DNA of 64,000 bases, taken from Firmicutes bacterium HGW-Firmicutes-1. GTDB lineage: Bacteria; Bacillota; Clostridia; Lachnospirales; Vallitaleaceae. The DNA lies in NCBI GenBank assembly GCA_002841625.1, contig PHAG01000007.1, positions 1 through 64,000 of the forward strand, in the 5' to 3' direction. The translations under genes and the position numbers were made by a program. The notes beneath the pieces were generated by a model that searched no databases, was not told where the DNA came from, and worked only from the letters and a program-made list of their open reading frames with translations. Positions 7,423 to 15,417 of the stretch are shown here, piece after piece (position 1 is the stretch's first letter; every line of letters starts with the position of its first letter).

Positions 7423-9879
7423 ATGAGAAATAGTCATGAAGAGTATGAAGAATGCGACGATAATGATTTTGATATGAGATGCAGCAGAAAAAAATGTAGA
7501 AAGTGCTACGATTGCGAGCAAGACCACGACTGTGAGAAAGACCACGAATGTGAAAAAAACAAGTGCTCAATCTGTCCGATCGGAGCGCCAGGACCAAGAG
7601 GGCCGATGGGACCGATGGGACCAAGAGGGGCAACAGGAGCAACCGGTCTAGCAGGTGTAGCGGGAGCAACAGGCCCAGCAGGAGCAACAGGTTCAGCAGG
7701 AGTGATGGGACCAGCAGGAGCGATGGGACCAGCAGGGGCAACAGGTTCAGCAGGAGCAATAGGTCCAGCAGGAGTAACAGGAGCGGCAGGCGTAACAGGA
7801 CCAGTAGGTGCAACTGGAGTAATGGGACCAGCAGGCGCAACAGGACTAGCAGGCGTAACAGGACCAGCAGGTGCGACTGGTGTAATTGGTTCAGCAGGTC
7901 TAGTAGGCGCAACAGGCCCAGCAGGAGCAACTGGCCCAGCAGGTGCAACGGGCGTAACGGGTTCGATTGGTCCAGCAGGGGTAGCAGGAGTAACAGGACC
8001 AGCGGGTGTAACAGGTGTAACAGGAGCAGCAGGCGCAATTGGTCCAGCAGGTGCAACAGGCGCAACTGGAACAGCAGGTGTAACAGGTCCAGCAGGAGCA
8101 ACCGGCCCAGCAGGTGTAGCAGGCGTCGTAGGTGCAACAGGGGTAGCAGGAGCAACCGGCCCAGCAGGTGCAACAGGAGCAACCGGTCTAGCAGGTGTAG
8201 CAGGCGCAACAGGGGTAGCAGGAGCAACCGGCCCAGCAGGTGCAACAGGAGCAACTGGTCTAGCAGGTGTAGCAGGAGCAACCGGCCCAGCAGGAGCGAC
8301 AGGTCCAGCAGGAGCAACGGGCGTAACGGGTCCAGTAGGTCCAGCAGGTGTAGCAGGTGTAGCAGGAGCAACAGGACCAGCGGGTATAACAGGAGCAACC
8401 GGCCTGGCAGGAGCAACTGGTCCAGCAGGTGCAACAGGCGTAACAGGACCAGCAGGTGTAACAGGTCCAGCAGGAGCAACCGGCCCAGCAGGTGTAGCAG
8501 GCGCAGTAGGTGTAGCAGGAGCAGCAGGAGCAACCGGCCCAGCAGGGGCAACAGGTGTAACAGGTCCAGCGGGTCTAGCAGGCGCAACAGGAGCAGCAGG
8601 AGCAACCGGCCCAGCAGGGGTAACAGGTGCAACCGGTACCGCGGGTCTAGCAGGCGCAACAGGAGCAGCAGGAGCAATCGGACCAGCAGGTGCAACAGGT
8701 GCAACAGGTGTAGCAGGTGTAGCAGGAGCAACCGGCCCAGCAGGGGCAACAGGACCAGCAGGAGCAACGGGCGTAACGGGGCCAGTAGGACCAGCAGGTG
8801 TAGCAGGAGAAATAGGTCCAGCGGGTGTAACAGGAGCAACCGGCCTGGCAGGAGCAACCGGTACAGCAGGTGCAACAGGCGTAACTGGCCCAGCAGGTGT
8901 AACAGGTCCAGCAGGAGCAACAGGACCAGCAGGTGTAGCAGGTGTAGCAGGTGTAACAGGAGCAGTAGGAGCAACTGGCCCAGCAGGTGCAACAGGTGTA
9001 ACAGGTCCAGCGGGTCCAGCAGGAGCAACAGGTGTAGCAGGAGCAATCGGCCCAGCAGGTGCAACGGGTGTAACGGGTTCAGCGGGTCTAGCAGGCGCAA
9101 CAGGAGCAGCAGGAGCAACCGGCCCAGCAGGGGCAACAGGTGTAACAGGTCCAGTGGGTCCAGCAGGTCCAGCAGGAGCAATAGGAGCAGCAGGAGCAAT
9201 AGGCGCAACAGGAGCAACAGGTGTAGCAGGTGTAGCAGGAGCAACGGGCCCAGTAGGTGTAACAGGTCCAGCAGGAGCAACGGGTCCAGCAGGTGTAGCA
9301 GGCGCAGCAGGAGCAACAGGTGCAGCAGGAGCAACCGGCCCAGCAGGGGCAACAGGTGTAACAGGTCCAGCGGGTCCAGCAGGTCCAGCAGGAGCAATAG
9401 GAGCAGCAGGAGCAACCGGCGTAACAGGTCCAGCAGGAGCAACAGGAGCAACAGGTGTTTTAAGCTTTGCTGATTTTTATGCTTTGATGTCCCCAGATAA
9501 TACAGCGACTGTTGCCGTAGGTGCAGCTGTAGAGTTTCCAAGAAATGGTCCAACAAGCGGTCCAGTAATTGTTCGTACGAGTAACAGTTCATTTAATTTG
9601 ACTCAAATTGGTACATACCAAGTTTTTTTCCAAGTAAGTGTAAATGAACCAGGACAACTAATCCTAGCACTCAATGGGATTGACCTCCAAGAAACAGTTG
9701 TTGGAAGAGCCACAGGCACTTCGCAAATTGTGGAAATGGCACTTGTTACGACGACATCTGTTAATTCTATCCTTACCGTACGAAATCCATCAGGAAATCC
9801 AGAAGCACTGACCATAACACCTTCGGCTGGAGGAGCAAGGTCAGTTTCGGCACATCTTGTGATTACAAAAATCAGTTAG
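7423..9879 (+). CDS. BclA-like collagen-like spore surface glycoprotein
   Basis: An 818-residue protein with three parts. Residues 1-53 are charged and Cys-rich (11 Cys) and may anchor or cross-link it. Residues 54-678 are an uninterrupted Gly-X-Y collagen region of about 208 triplets, dominated by GPA, GAT and GVT. Residues 679-818 are a beta-rich C-terminal domain of the BclA/TNF-like kind ([37 protein letters not shown]). Thr in the Y position is the usual O-glycosylation site in BclA proteins. The ribosome site GGGGGG lies 16-21 bases upstream of the ATG. The neighbouring glycosyltransferase and the sigma-K-like promoter support an exosporium filament role. No signal peptide is present, as expected for a mother-cell coat protein. 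Confidence 0.85.
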   Translation: MRNSHEEYEECDDNDFDMRCSRKKCRKCYDCEQDHDCEKDHECEKNKCSICPIGAPGPRGPMGPMGPRGATGATGLAGVAGATGPAGATGSAGVMGPAGAMGPAGATGSAGAIGPAGVTGAAGVTGPVGATGVMGPAGATGLAGVTGPAGATGVIGSAGLVGATGPAGATGPAGATGVTGSIGPAGVAGVTGPAGVTGVTGAAGAIGPAGATGATGTAGVTGPAGATGPAGVAGVVGATGVAGATGPAGATGATGLAGVAGATGVAGATGPAGATGATGLAGVAGATGPAGATGPAGATGVTGPVGPAGVAGVAGATGPAGITGATGLAGATGPAGATGVTGPAGVTGPAGATGPAGVAGAVGVAGAAGATGPAGATGVTGPAGLAGATGAAGATGPAGVTGATGTAGLAGATGAAGAIGPAGATGATGVAGVAGATGPAGATGPAGATGVTGPVGPAGVAGEIGPAGVTGATGLAGATGTAGATGVTGPAGVTGPAGATGPAGVAGVAGVTGAVGATGPAGATGVTGPAGPAGATGVAGAIGPAGATGVTGSAGLAGATGAAGATGPAGATGVTGPVGPAGPAGAIGAAGAIGATGATGVAGVAGATGPVGVTGPAGATGPAGVAGAAGATGAAGATGPAGATGVTGPAGPAGPAGAIGAAGATGVTGPAGATGATGVLSFADFYALMSPDNTATVAVGAAVEFPRNGPTSGPVIVRTSNSSFNLTQIGTYQVFFQVSVNEPGQLILALNGIDLQETVVGRATGTSQIVEMALVTTTSVNSILTVRNPSGNPEALTITPSAGGARSVSAHLVITKIS
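7582..9456 (+). repeat. Collagen-triplet coding repeat array
   Basis: About 1.9 kb of degenerate 9-bp units (GCAGGAGCA, ACAGGTCCA and similar) coding Gly-X-Y. Longer duplicated blocks are visible, for example the near-identical stretches around 8150-8200 and 8210-8260. Such arrays commonly change length by recombination. Confidence 0.9.
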
Positions 9880-9914
9880 TGAATATCAACAAAATTTTAG
9901 AATAGGGTAGGATA

Positions 9915-9942
9915 GAGGGAAATGTTTTGCATTTCCCTTTTT
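9915..9942 (+). terminator. Rho-independent terminator after the collagen-like gene
   Basis: AGGGAAATG (9916-9924) pairs with CATTTCCCT (9930-9938), followed by a T-run. It separates the collagen-like gene from the glycosyltransferase gene, so the latter probably has its own promoter or depends on read-through. Confidence 0.8.
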
Positions 9943-10009
9943 CAAAAAAGTAAGAGCTGTGAGTAAAGCATCATCGAGCAATGTAATATAAAGGGGAATA
10001 AAAACAAAA

Positions 10010-12100
10010 ATGACTACTATCAGTCTTTGTATGATCGTAAAAAATGAACAAGTTGTTCTTGAACGTTGCTTAGCATCGGTGCAAGACATTGTAGATGAAA
10101 TAATCATCGTTGATACGGGTTCGACAGATAGAACAAAAGAAATAGCGAGACTTTTTACGGACAAGATTTATAATTTTAAATGGATTAATGACTTCTCTGC
10201 GGCTAGAAATTTTTCGTTTTCCTATGCAAGTAAGGATTATATATTATGGTTAGATGCTGACGACGTGCTTCTTGAAGAAGACAGGGTAAAACTAAAGCAA
10301 CTCAAAGTGTCTATAGAGCCATCAGTCGATGCTGTCATGATGAAATACAACTATGCTTTTGACGAGTTTGGTAAGGTAATCTTAAGCTTTTATAGAGAGC
10401 GTTTGGTGAAAAGAAGTTTAGAACCCAAATGGCAGGACCCTATCCATGAATTTATTGGTGTTATTGGTTATGTCATAAATTCAGATATTTGCGTAACGCA
10501 CAAAAGAATCCACCAAAATACAGATAGAAACCTAAAAATATTCGAGGTAATGTTGTCAGGCGAACGCAGATTGACTCCAAGAAATCTTTTTTATTATGCG
10601 CAAGAATTGTATTATCACAATAGATATGATGAGGCCATTCAATATTTTAAGAAATTTATTGACACAAATGAAGGGTGGGTCGAAGATGTTATTAATGCCT
10701 GTTACTTGCTCTCAGTATGCTATGGTGCACTGAAAGATGAAGAAAATTATATAAGTGTTTTATATAACAGCTTTGTATATGACTTGCCTAGGGCAGAGAT
10801 TTGCTGTCAGCTTGGGGCGCACTATTTTAATAAAGAAAACTATCATAAAGCGATCTTTTGGTATGAACTGGCTACTCAGCTTGAAAGACCTAAATCCAGC
10901 TGGGGCTTTATATTAGAAGATTGTTGGGGATTTTTACCTAATATTCAGTTATGTGTATGCTATGACAGAGAGGGGGACATTGAAAAGGCAATAAAGTACA
11001 ATGATGTAGCAGCTGAATATAAGCCACAAGCACCAGCAGTTTTACATAACAAAAGTTACTTCGAAGAACTTAAGAACCCACTTACTATGGATCATCGTTG
11101 GATGGAGGGCAGGCATCATGAAAATGGCAACTTGAGAATTGTTATGGTGGCACCCGATATCTATCCAATTCCTCCTCAAAATTATGGGGGTATTGAAAGA
11201 GTGGTATATGATTTAACAGAAGAGCTAGTAAAAATGGGGCATGAGGTTTTTCTTTTTGCTCCAAAGTATAGTGCCAGTAGTGCAAATATCATGAATTATC
11301 AGCATTATGGGCCAAATCCTGAGGAAATTGCTAGTTTTGTAAAAGCCCATTTGCCTAAAAACATAGATATCATTCATGATCATACCCATGCGTCCATAGT
11401 AGGTAGAGAAAACCTGAGTATTCCTACTGTTTGCACCATTCATACCCCTGTTACAAACTCTGTTAAGTACCCCATTTATATAAGTAGGAGAGCACGTGAG
11501 ATACTTGCTGGTGGGAAAGGGTATTTTTCTTATAATGGCATCAATCCAGACGAGTTTGAGTTTAGTGAGCAGAAAGAGGACTACATTCTCTATATGGGCA
11601 TGCTTGCTTGGTACAAAGGAATTACTCATTTGCTAGAATTAGCTGAGAGAACAGGGCAAAAGCTAATCATCGCAGGACCTATTTATGATATGAATTATTA
11701 TAGGAACGAAATCGAGACAAGAATAACAAATAACGTCAACATTGAATACATTGGAGAAGTTGGAGGACAACAAAGGCAGAACTTATTGAAACATGCCAAA
11801 TATTTATTGCTACCAACAATTTGTGAAGAGCCTTTTGGCCTCATTCTTGTGGAGGCAATGGCATGCGGAACAGCGCCTTTGGCTTTTTCAAATGGAGCAA
11901 TTCCTGAGATTCTACGGGAATTTCCTCAACTAATCTGTAGTTCGGTAGATGAAATGGTGGATAAGGTGTTACATCAACAGGCTCCCGACCCACTAGCTTT
12001 GAGAAAATACGCCCTTGAAAATTTTTCAAGGGGCAAAATGGCAGAAACTTATGTAAAAATCTATTCTGAAATCATAGTTAAAAGCAATTCCAATAGTTAG
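10010..12100 (+). CDS. GT2-TPR-GT4 fusion glycosyltransferase
   Basis: A 696-residue protein combining two glycosyltransferase modules. Residues 4-100 are a GT2 fold (SLCMIVKNEQ, IIIVDTGSTDRT, metal motif DADD at 82-85). Residues about 190-350 hold TPR-like helical repeats (FYYAQELYYHNRYDEAIQYF). From about 379 a GT4 module begins (MVAPDIYPIPPQNYGGIERV) and contains the EEPFGLILVEAMACG nucleotide-sugar motif near 606-620. No membrane segment is seen, so it acts in the cytoplasm. Its position after the collagen-like gene suggests it glycosylates the Thr-rich collagen region, as proposed for glycosyltransferases beside bclA genes in other spore-formers. Two transfer activities in one chain could build a disaccharide. 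Confidence 0.85.
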   Translation: MTTISLCMIVKNEQVVLERCLASVQDIVDEIIIVDTGSTDRTKEIARLFTDKIYNFKWINDFSAARNFSFSYASKDYILWLDADDVLLEEDRVKLKQLKVSIEPSVDAVMMKYNYAFDEFGKVILSFYRERLVKRSLEPKWQDPIHEFIGVIGYVINSDICVTHKRIHQNTDRNLKIFEVMLSGERRLTPRNLFYYAQELYYHNRYDEAIQYFKKFIDTNEGWVEDVINACYLLSVCYGALKDEENYISVLYNSFVYDLPRAEICCQLGAHYFNKENYHKAIFWYELATQLERPKSSWGFILEDCWGFLPNIQLCVCYDREGDIEKAIKYNDVAAEYKPQAPAVLHNKSYFEELKNPLTMDHRWMEGRHHENGNLRIVMVAPDIYPIPPQNYGGIERVVYDLTEELVKMGHEVFLFAPKYSASSANIMNYQHYGPNPEEIASFVKAHLPKNIDIIHDHTHASIVGRENLSIPTVCTIHTPVTNSVKYPIYISRRAREILAGGKGYFSYNGINPDEFEFSEQKEDYILYMGMLAWYKGITHLLELAERTGQKLIIAGPIYDMNYYRNEIETRITNNVNIEYIGEVGGQQRQNLLKHAKYLLLPTICEEPFGLILVEAMACGTAPLAFSNGAIPEILREFPQLICSSVDEMVDKVLHQQAPDPLALRKYALENFSRGKMAETYVKIYSEIIVKSNSNS

Positions 12101-12101
12101 C

Positions 12102-12145
12102 AAAAAGATGCGTTGCTCTAGTGTTCAAGCAACTCATCTTTTTTA
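12102..12145 (+). terminator. Terminator after the glycosyltransferase gene
   Basis: AAAAGATG (12103-12110) pairs with CATCTTTT (12135-12142), with an inner TTGC/GCAA pair and a T-run. Confidence 0.75.
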
Positions 12146-12256
12146 CTTACTAAAGGAGTCTATTTCCTCAACGAAAATGTAGAAAAGTAAGCTGTCTATA
12201 AAGACATTTGTACAAGTTTGTATTTCGAATAAACATAAAAAAAATAAAATATCATA

Positions 12257-12329
12257 TTGACTACATCGCTATTGCGTGATACTATATAGTGGTAGTAAGT
12301 AATACTGATTACCAGTCATACTAAATAGT
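12257..12329 (+). promoter_or_regulatory. PadR operon promoter with paired palindromes
   Basis: TTGACT (12257-12262), a 17-bp spacer and TACTAT (12280-12285) form the promoter. The perfect palindrome ACTATATAGT (12281-12290) overlaps the -10. A near copy, ACTAAATAGT (12320-12329), lies 39 bp further on, and an ATACTGATTACCAGT block lies between. PadR repressors often bind ATACT/AGTAT-type palindromes, so autoregulation is likely. Confidence 0.65.
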
Positions 12330-12344
12330 GAAGAGGTGGTTTTT

Positions 12345-12668
12345 TTGGAAAATATAACGGAAATGTTAAAGGGTGTACTGGAAGGCTGCGTCCTTGAAAT
12401 AATCAACCACGAGGAAATCTACGGTTACGAGATCACACGAAGACTAAATACCCTTGGATTTTCGGACGTTGTGGATGGGACAGTATACACCATTTTAGTG
12501 CGGCTTGAGAAGAATAAACTCGTGGACATAGAAAAAAAGCCATCCGATATGGGACCACCGCGAAAGTTTTTTAAGCTCAACGACGCTGGGCGTGAGGAGC
12601 TGAGAAGGTTCTGGGAAAGATGGGAATTCGTATCATCAAAAATTAACGAGTTAAAGGAGATGAAATAA
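12345..12668 (+). CDS. PadR-family transcriptional regulator
   Basis: About 107 residues with the PadR winged helix (LEGCVLEIINHEEIYGYEI, FSDVVDGTVYTILVRLEKN, GPPRKFFKLNDAGREEL). The start is taken as TTG at 12345, because the ribosome site AAGAGGTGG (12331-12339) would overlap the alternative GTG at 12336. It overlaps the next gene by one base. The usual partners of this type are DUF1048 proteins and a drug ABC exporter, both found downstream. Confidence 0.85.
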   Translation: MENITEMLKGVLEGCVLEIINHEEIYGYEITRRLNTLGFSDVVDGTVYTILVRLEKNKLVDIEKKPSDMGPPRKFFKLNDAGREELRRFWERWEFVSSKINELKEMK

Positions 12669-13015
12669 TGAAATTTTGGGAAAAAATAACGGGAAGCGAT
12701 ATGACCATAGAATTTAAAAATTTTGAATCACGAGTCAAAAAATTACCGGCTGATTATCAAGTGGCATGGGTAAAAATTAAGGATAATCTTTGGCCGCACT
12801 CAGATTTCACAGGTCGTAACCTCATGTCAATTCTTGATGGTGTGATTGGTCTGCTCGAAGAAACAGCTGGAGACGGTCAGAGTGCACAAGAGGCTTTGGG
12901 TGACGATATCAAAGGTTTCTGTGCAGCGTTAATCGGCGAAGAAGGGTCAAAGTCTTTTCGCAACACGTGGCGCAAGCAACTCAATAATAACATCTCAAAA
13001 AAATTAGGTAAATAG
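12668..13015 (+). CDS. DUF1048 family protein, first copy
   Basis: A 115-residue DUF1048 protein. The conserved parts are LPADYQVAWVKIKDNLW, ILDGVIGLLEETAGDG and DIKGFCAALIGE. The family is all-helical and of unknown function. It is usually encoded between a PadR regulator and an ABC exporter, which matches this locus. The start follows GGAGATGAAATA and overlaps the PadR stop. Confidence 0.8.
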   Translation: MKFWEKITGSDMTIEFKNFESRVKKLPADYQVAWVKIKDNLWPHSDFTGRNLMSILDGVIGLLEETAGDGQSAQEALGDDIKGFCAALIGEEGSKSFRNTWRKQLNNNISKKLGK

Positions 13016-13024
13016 GAGGATAAA

Positions 13025-13369
13025 ATGCAAATAAAAGATATCATCGAAGGCAAAAAAGAGTGGCGAGCGCACATGGCACGTGTAAAAGCGCTACCTAAAG
13101 ATTATCAGATTGTATATGAAGAGATTCAAAAGTATTTCTTTAAGGTCGGACCAGTTGAACTAATAGACGGAATTGGCTTACTTTCGGGGATTATTGATCT
13201 TTTTGAAGAAGGCGCTGCAATGGGGAAAGGTGTGCTCGATGTGACGGGCAGTAACGTTGCGGATTTCTGCGACGATTTAGTCAAAGATTCAAAAACTTAC
13301 TTTGATAGTTATCAAGAATCTGTTGACCAAAAAATTAGCAAGGCCATGAAAAAGGTTACAGATAAATAA
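13025..13369 (+). CDS. DUF1048 family protein, second copy
   Basis: A 114-residue paralogue of the preceding gene (LPKDYQIVYEEIQKYFF, IDGIGLLSGIIDLFEEGAA, VADFCDDLVKD). TAGGAGG precedes the ATG by 6 bases and the gap to the first copy is 9 bp. Tandem DUF1048 pairs may form a hetero-oligomer; this is inference. Confidence 0.8.
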   Translation: MQIKDIIEGKKEWRAHMARVKALPKDYQIVYEEIQKYFFKVGPVELIDGIGLLSGIIDLFEEGAAMGKGVLDVTGSNVADFCDDLVKDSKTYFDSYQESVDQKISKAMKKVTDK

Positions 13370-13431
13370 AGTAAAAGTTATATAACAAGGATGAAAAGTA
13401 ATCAAAAAACATAAATTAAAGGGATGGTAAA

Positions 13432-13620
13432 GTGTTTAAATACGAGTGGCTATTATGCCCAGTCTGTGGCAACAAAACAAGGGTCAAGATACGTGAGGAT
13501 ACGGTGCTTAAAAACTTTCCATTATTTTGTCCCAAGTGTAAACAGGAAAAGATAATTAACGTAAAACAACTGAATATATCAGTTATTGAAGAGCCAGACG
13601 CTAAGACGCAGAGCCGATAA
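13432..13620 (+). CDS. Cysteine-rich KTR domain protein
   Basis: A 62-residue zinc-ribbon protein with CPVCGNKTRVKIRED and CPKCKQE, the hallmark of the Cys-rich KTR family. The ending EPDAKTQSR is typical of that family. The function is unknown. Relatives are common near conjugative elements in Firmicutes, so this gene may have come in with mobile DNA. It starts with GTG and is followed at once by its own terminator. It lies between the DUF1048 pair and the ABC genes, which are normally adjacent. Confidence 0.8.
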   Translation: MFKYEWLLCPVCGNKTRVKIREDTVLKNFPLFCPKCKQEKIINVKQLNISVIEEPDAKTQSR

Positions 13621-13653
13621 CATGTGAGTGAATCACAGTTGTCGGCTCTTTTA
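13610..13653 (+). terminator. Strong terminator after the KTR gene
   Basis: AGAGCCGA (13610-13617) pairs with TCGGCTC (13642-13648), extended by inner TGTG/CACA pairs, and a T-run follows. The stem begins inside the stop region of the KTR gene. Confidence 0.8.
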
Positions 13654-13735
13654 TTGTGATAACGATTCAAACTGCATTGAAAGGATTAGACGCAGATTTG
13701 AATGTGGTTACTTTATTGTAGAGGAGGAAAAGAAA

Positions 13736-14497
13736 GTGAAAAATAGCATCATACAAATTAAAGGCGTTAAGAAATCTTATAAAGATGTTGAAGTACTGGG
13801 AGGCGTAGATTTTGAAGTAGAGCAGGGGGGGATCTTTGCATTACTAGGTTCCAATGGATCTGGAAAAACAACGATGATTAGAATCATGACGACTTTGCTT
13901 AAAGCAGATGCGGGGCATGTTGTGATCAATGGTTTTGATATTGAAAAAAATGCAATGAACATTAGAGGTTCTATCAGTCTTACGGGTCAGGTTGCTGCTA
14001 TTGATGAAATTTTGACTGGACGTGAAAATCTTCAAATGATAGCAAAACTTAGACATCTTAAAAATCCAAATGAAGTTGCAGATGCGTTAATAAAACGTTT
14101 TGGTATGAGTGAGGCTTCAGGCCGAAGAGTCAGTACTTACTCAGGAGGTATGAAAAGAAGAATAGATATAGCAATGAGCCTTGTTGGAAATCCAAAGATC
14201 ATTTTCCTAGATGAGCCAACGACAGGTCTTGATCCAGAATCACGCTTGGAAGTTTGGAAGATTGTAAAAGAGTTATCAGCTTTAGGAACGACTATATTTT
14301 TAACAACTCAATATTTAGAAGAAGCAGAACAACTTGCAGATATAATCGCTATTCTTCATGATGGAAAAATCATTGCTCAAGATACACTAGAAGGATTGAA
14401 AAAATTAATACCACCTGCAAAAGTAGAATATGTAGAAAAACAACCAACATTGGAAGAAATATTTTTAACAATCATAGGCAAAAAGGGGGAAAAATAA
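13736..14497 (+). CDS. ABC transporter ATP-binding protein (DrrA-like)
   Basis: About 253 residues with a complete ABC ATPase: Walker A LLGSNGSGKTTM, a Q-loop in SLTGQVAAIDE, signature TYSGGMKRRIDIA, Walker B IIFLDEPTTGLDPESR and H-loop region TTQYLEEAEQL. It resembles daunorubicin-resistance DrrA and bacteriocin-type exporters. GTG at 13736 is chosen because GAGGAGG lies just before it; an upstream in-frame ATG lies inside the terminator. It forms a pair with the permease, which starts directly after its stop. Confidence 0.85.
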   Translation: MKNSIIQIKGVKKSYKDVEVLGGVDFEVEQGGIFALLGSNGSGKTTMIRIMTTLLKADAGHVVINGFDIEKNAMNIRGSISLTGQVAAIDEILTGRENLQMIAKLRHLKNPNEVADALIKRFGMSEASGRRVSTYSGGMKRRIDIAMSLVGNPKIIFLDEPTTGLDPESRLEVWKIVKELSALGTTIFLTTQYLEEAEQLADIIAILHDGKIIAQDTLEGLKKLIPPAKVEYVEKQPTLEEIFLTIIGKKGEK

Positions 14498-15262
14498 ATG
14501 GAATCAACAAATAAATATTTTATGAAAGATATGAGTGTCATGTTTGGACGTTCTATGCGTCATATTTTTAGAAGTATGGATACAATTATTACAGTTAGTA
14601 TTACACCAATCGCGATTATGCTATTATTCGTTTATGTATTTGGTGGTGCAATTCAAACAGGCACTGATAATTATATTGATTATCTATTACCTGGTGTGAT
14701 GTTGATGACTATTGGTAGTGGGATTGCATATGTCGCTTACCGCTTATTTACAGATAAACAACGCGGTATCTTTGAACGTTTTCATTCTATGCCGATCGCG
14801 CGATCTACTGTATTGTGGGGACATGTATTAACCTCTATAATCTCTAATGGAATTTCTGTAGTAGTGATTATACTTGTTGCATTATTGATGGGTTTTCGTT
14901 CTTCAGCAGGAATCTTAGAGTGGTTAGCAGTATTTGGAATACTTGGGGTATTTACACTTGCTTTGACTTGGATTGCTGTAATTGCTGGACTTGCAGCAAA
15001 AACACCAGATGGTGCAGGTGCATTTTCCTACCCAATTATCTTCTTACCATTTATCAGCTCTGCTTTTGTACCAACAAATACGATGCCTTCAGCAGTACGC
15101 ATTTTTGCCGAAAATCAACCTGTTACGCCAATAGTTGAAGCGATTCGTAATTTATTGTCAAACAAACCAGTAGGAAATGATATTTGGGTTGCAATTGTTT
15201 GGTGTATAGCCATAATAGTTGTAGCGTATATATTTGCTATGAGGATATATAAACGAATATAG
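14498..15262 (+). CDS. ABC-2 type permease (DrrB-like)
   Basis: A 254-residue membrane protein with about six transmembrane segments and the ABC-2 pattern (YIDYLLPGVMLM, RGIFERFHSMPIARS, AFVPTNTMPSAVRIFAENQP). Together with the ATPase it should form a drug or lipid exporter in the cytoplasmic membrane. GGGGG precedes the ATG, which lies immediately after the ATPase stop. Confidence 0.85.
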   Translation: MESTNKYFMKDMSVMFGRSMRHIFRSMDTIITVSITPIAIMLLFVYVFGGAIQTGTDNYIDYLLPGVMLMTIGSGIAYVAYRLFTDKQRGIFERFHSMPIARSTVLWGHVLTSIISNGISVVVIILVALLMGFRSSAGILEWLAVFGILGVFTLALTWIAVIAGLAAKTPDGAGAFSYPIIFLPFISSAFVPTNTMPSAVRIFAENQPVTPIVEAIRNLLSNKPVGNDIWVAIVWCIAIIVVAYIFAMRIYKRI

Positions 15263-15351
15263 CCTAAATCAATAACCATTTGCGTCATTGTATTGTCTAC
15301 TCTGGATATGTTCAAGCGCTCAGTGAGGATAAGGGGGGTTATAAAATCATT

Positions 15352-15380
15352 TTTACTTTTACACTTATTTCATGTATAAT
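15352..15380 (+). promoter_or_regulatory. Promoter for the LuxR/MalT-like regulator
   Basis: TTTACT (15352-15357), a 17-bp spacer and TATAAT (15375-15380). The gene starts 38 bases downstream of the -10. Confidence 0.6.
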
Positions 15381-15417
15381 ATAAGCATAAAAATGAGTGA
15401 GAGTGGTGAGAGGACCT

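Noticed and set aside
7563-9473. Long plus-strand Ser/Arg/Asn-rich frame inside the collagen gene
   Set aside because: It is a +1/+2 frame shadow of the same repeats.
7379-9592. Long minus-strand leucine-rich open frame opposite the collagen gene
   Set aside because: It is the antisense shadow of the Gly-X-Y repeat codons; the composition is an artefact and no ribosome site supports it.
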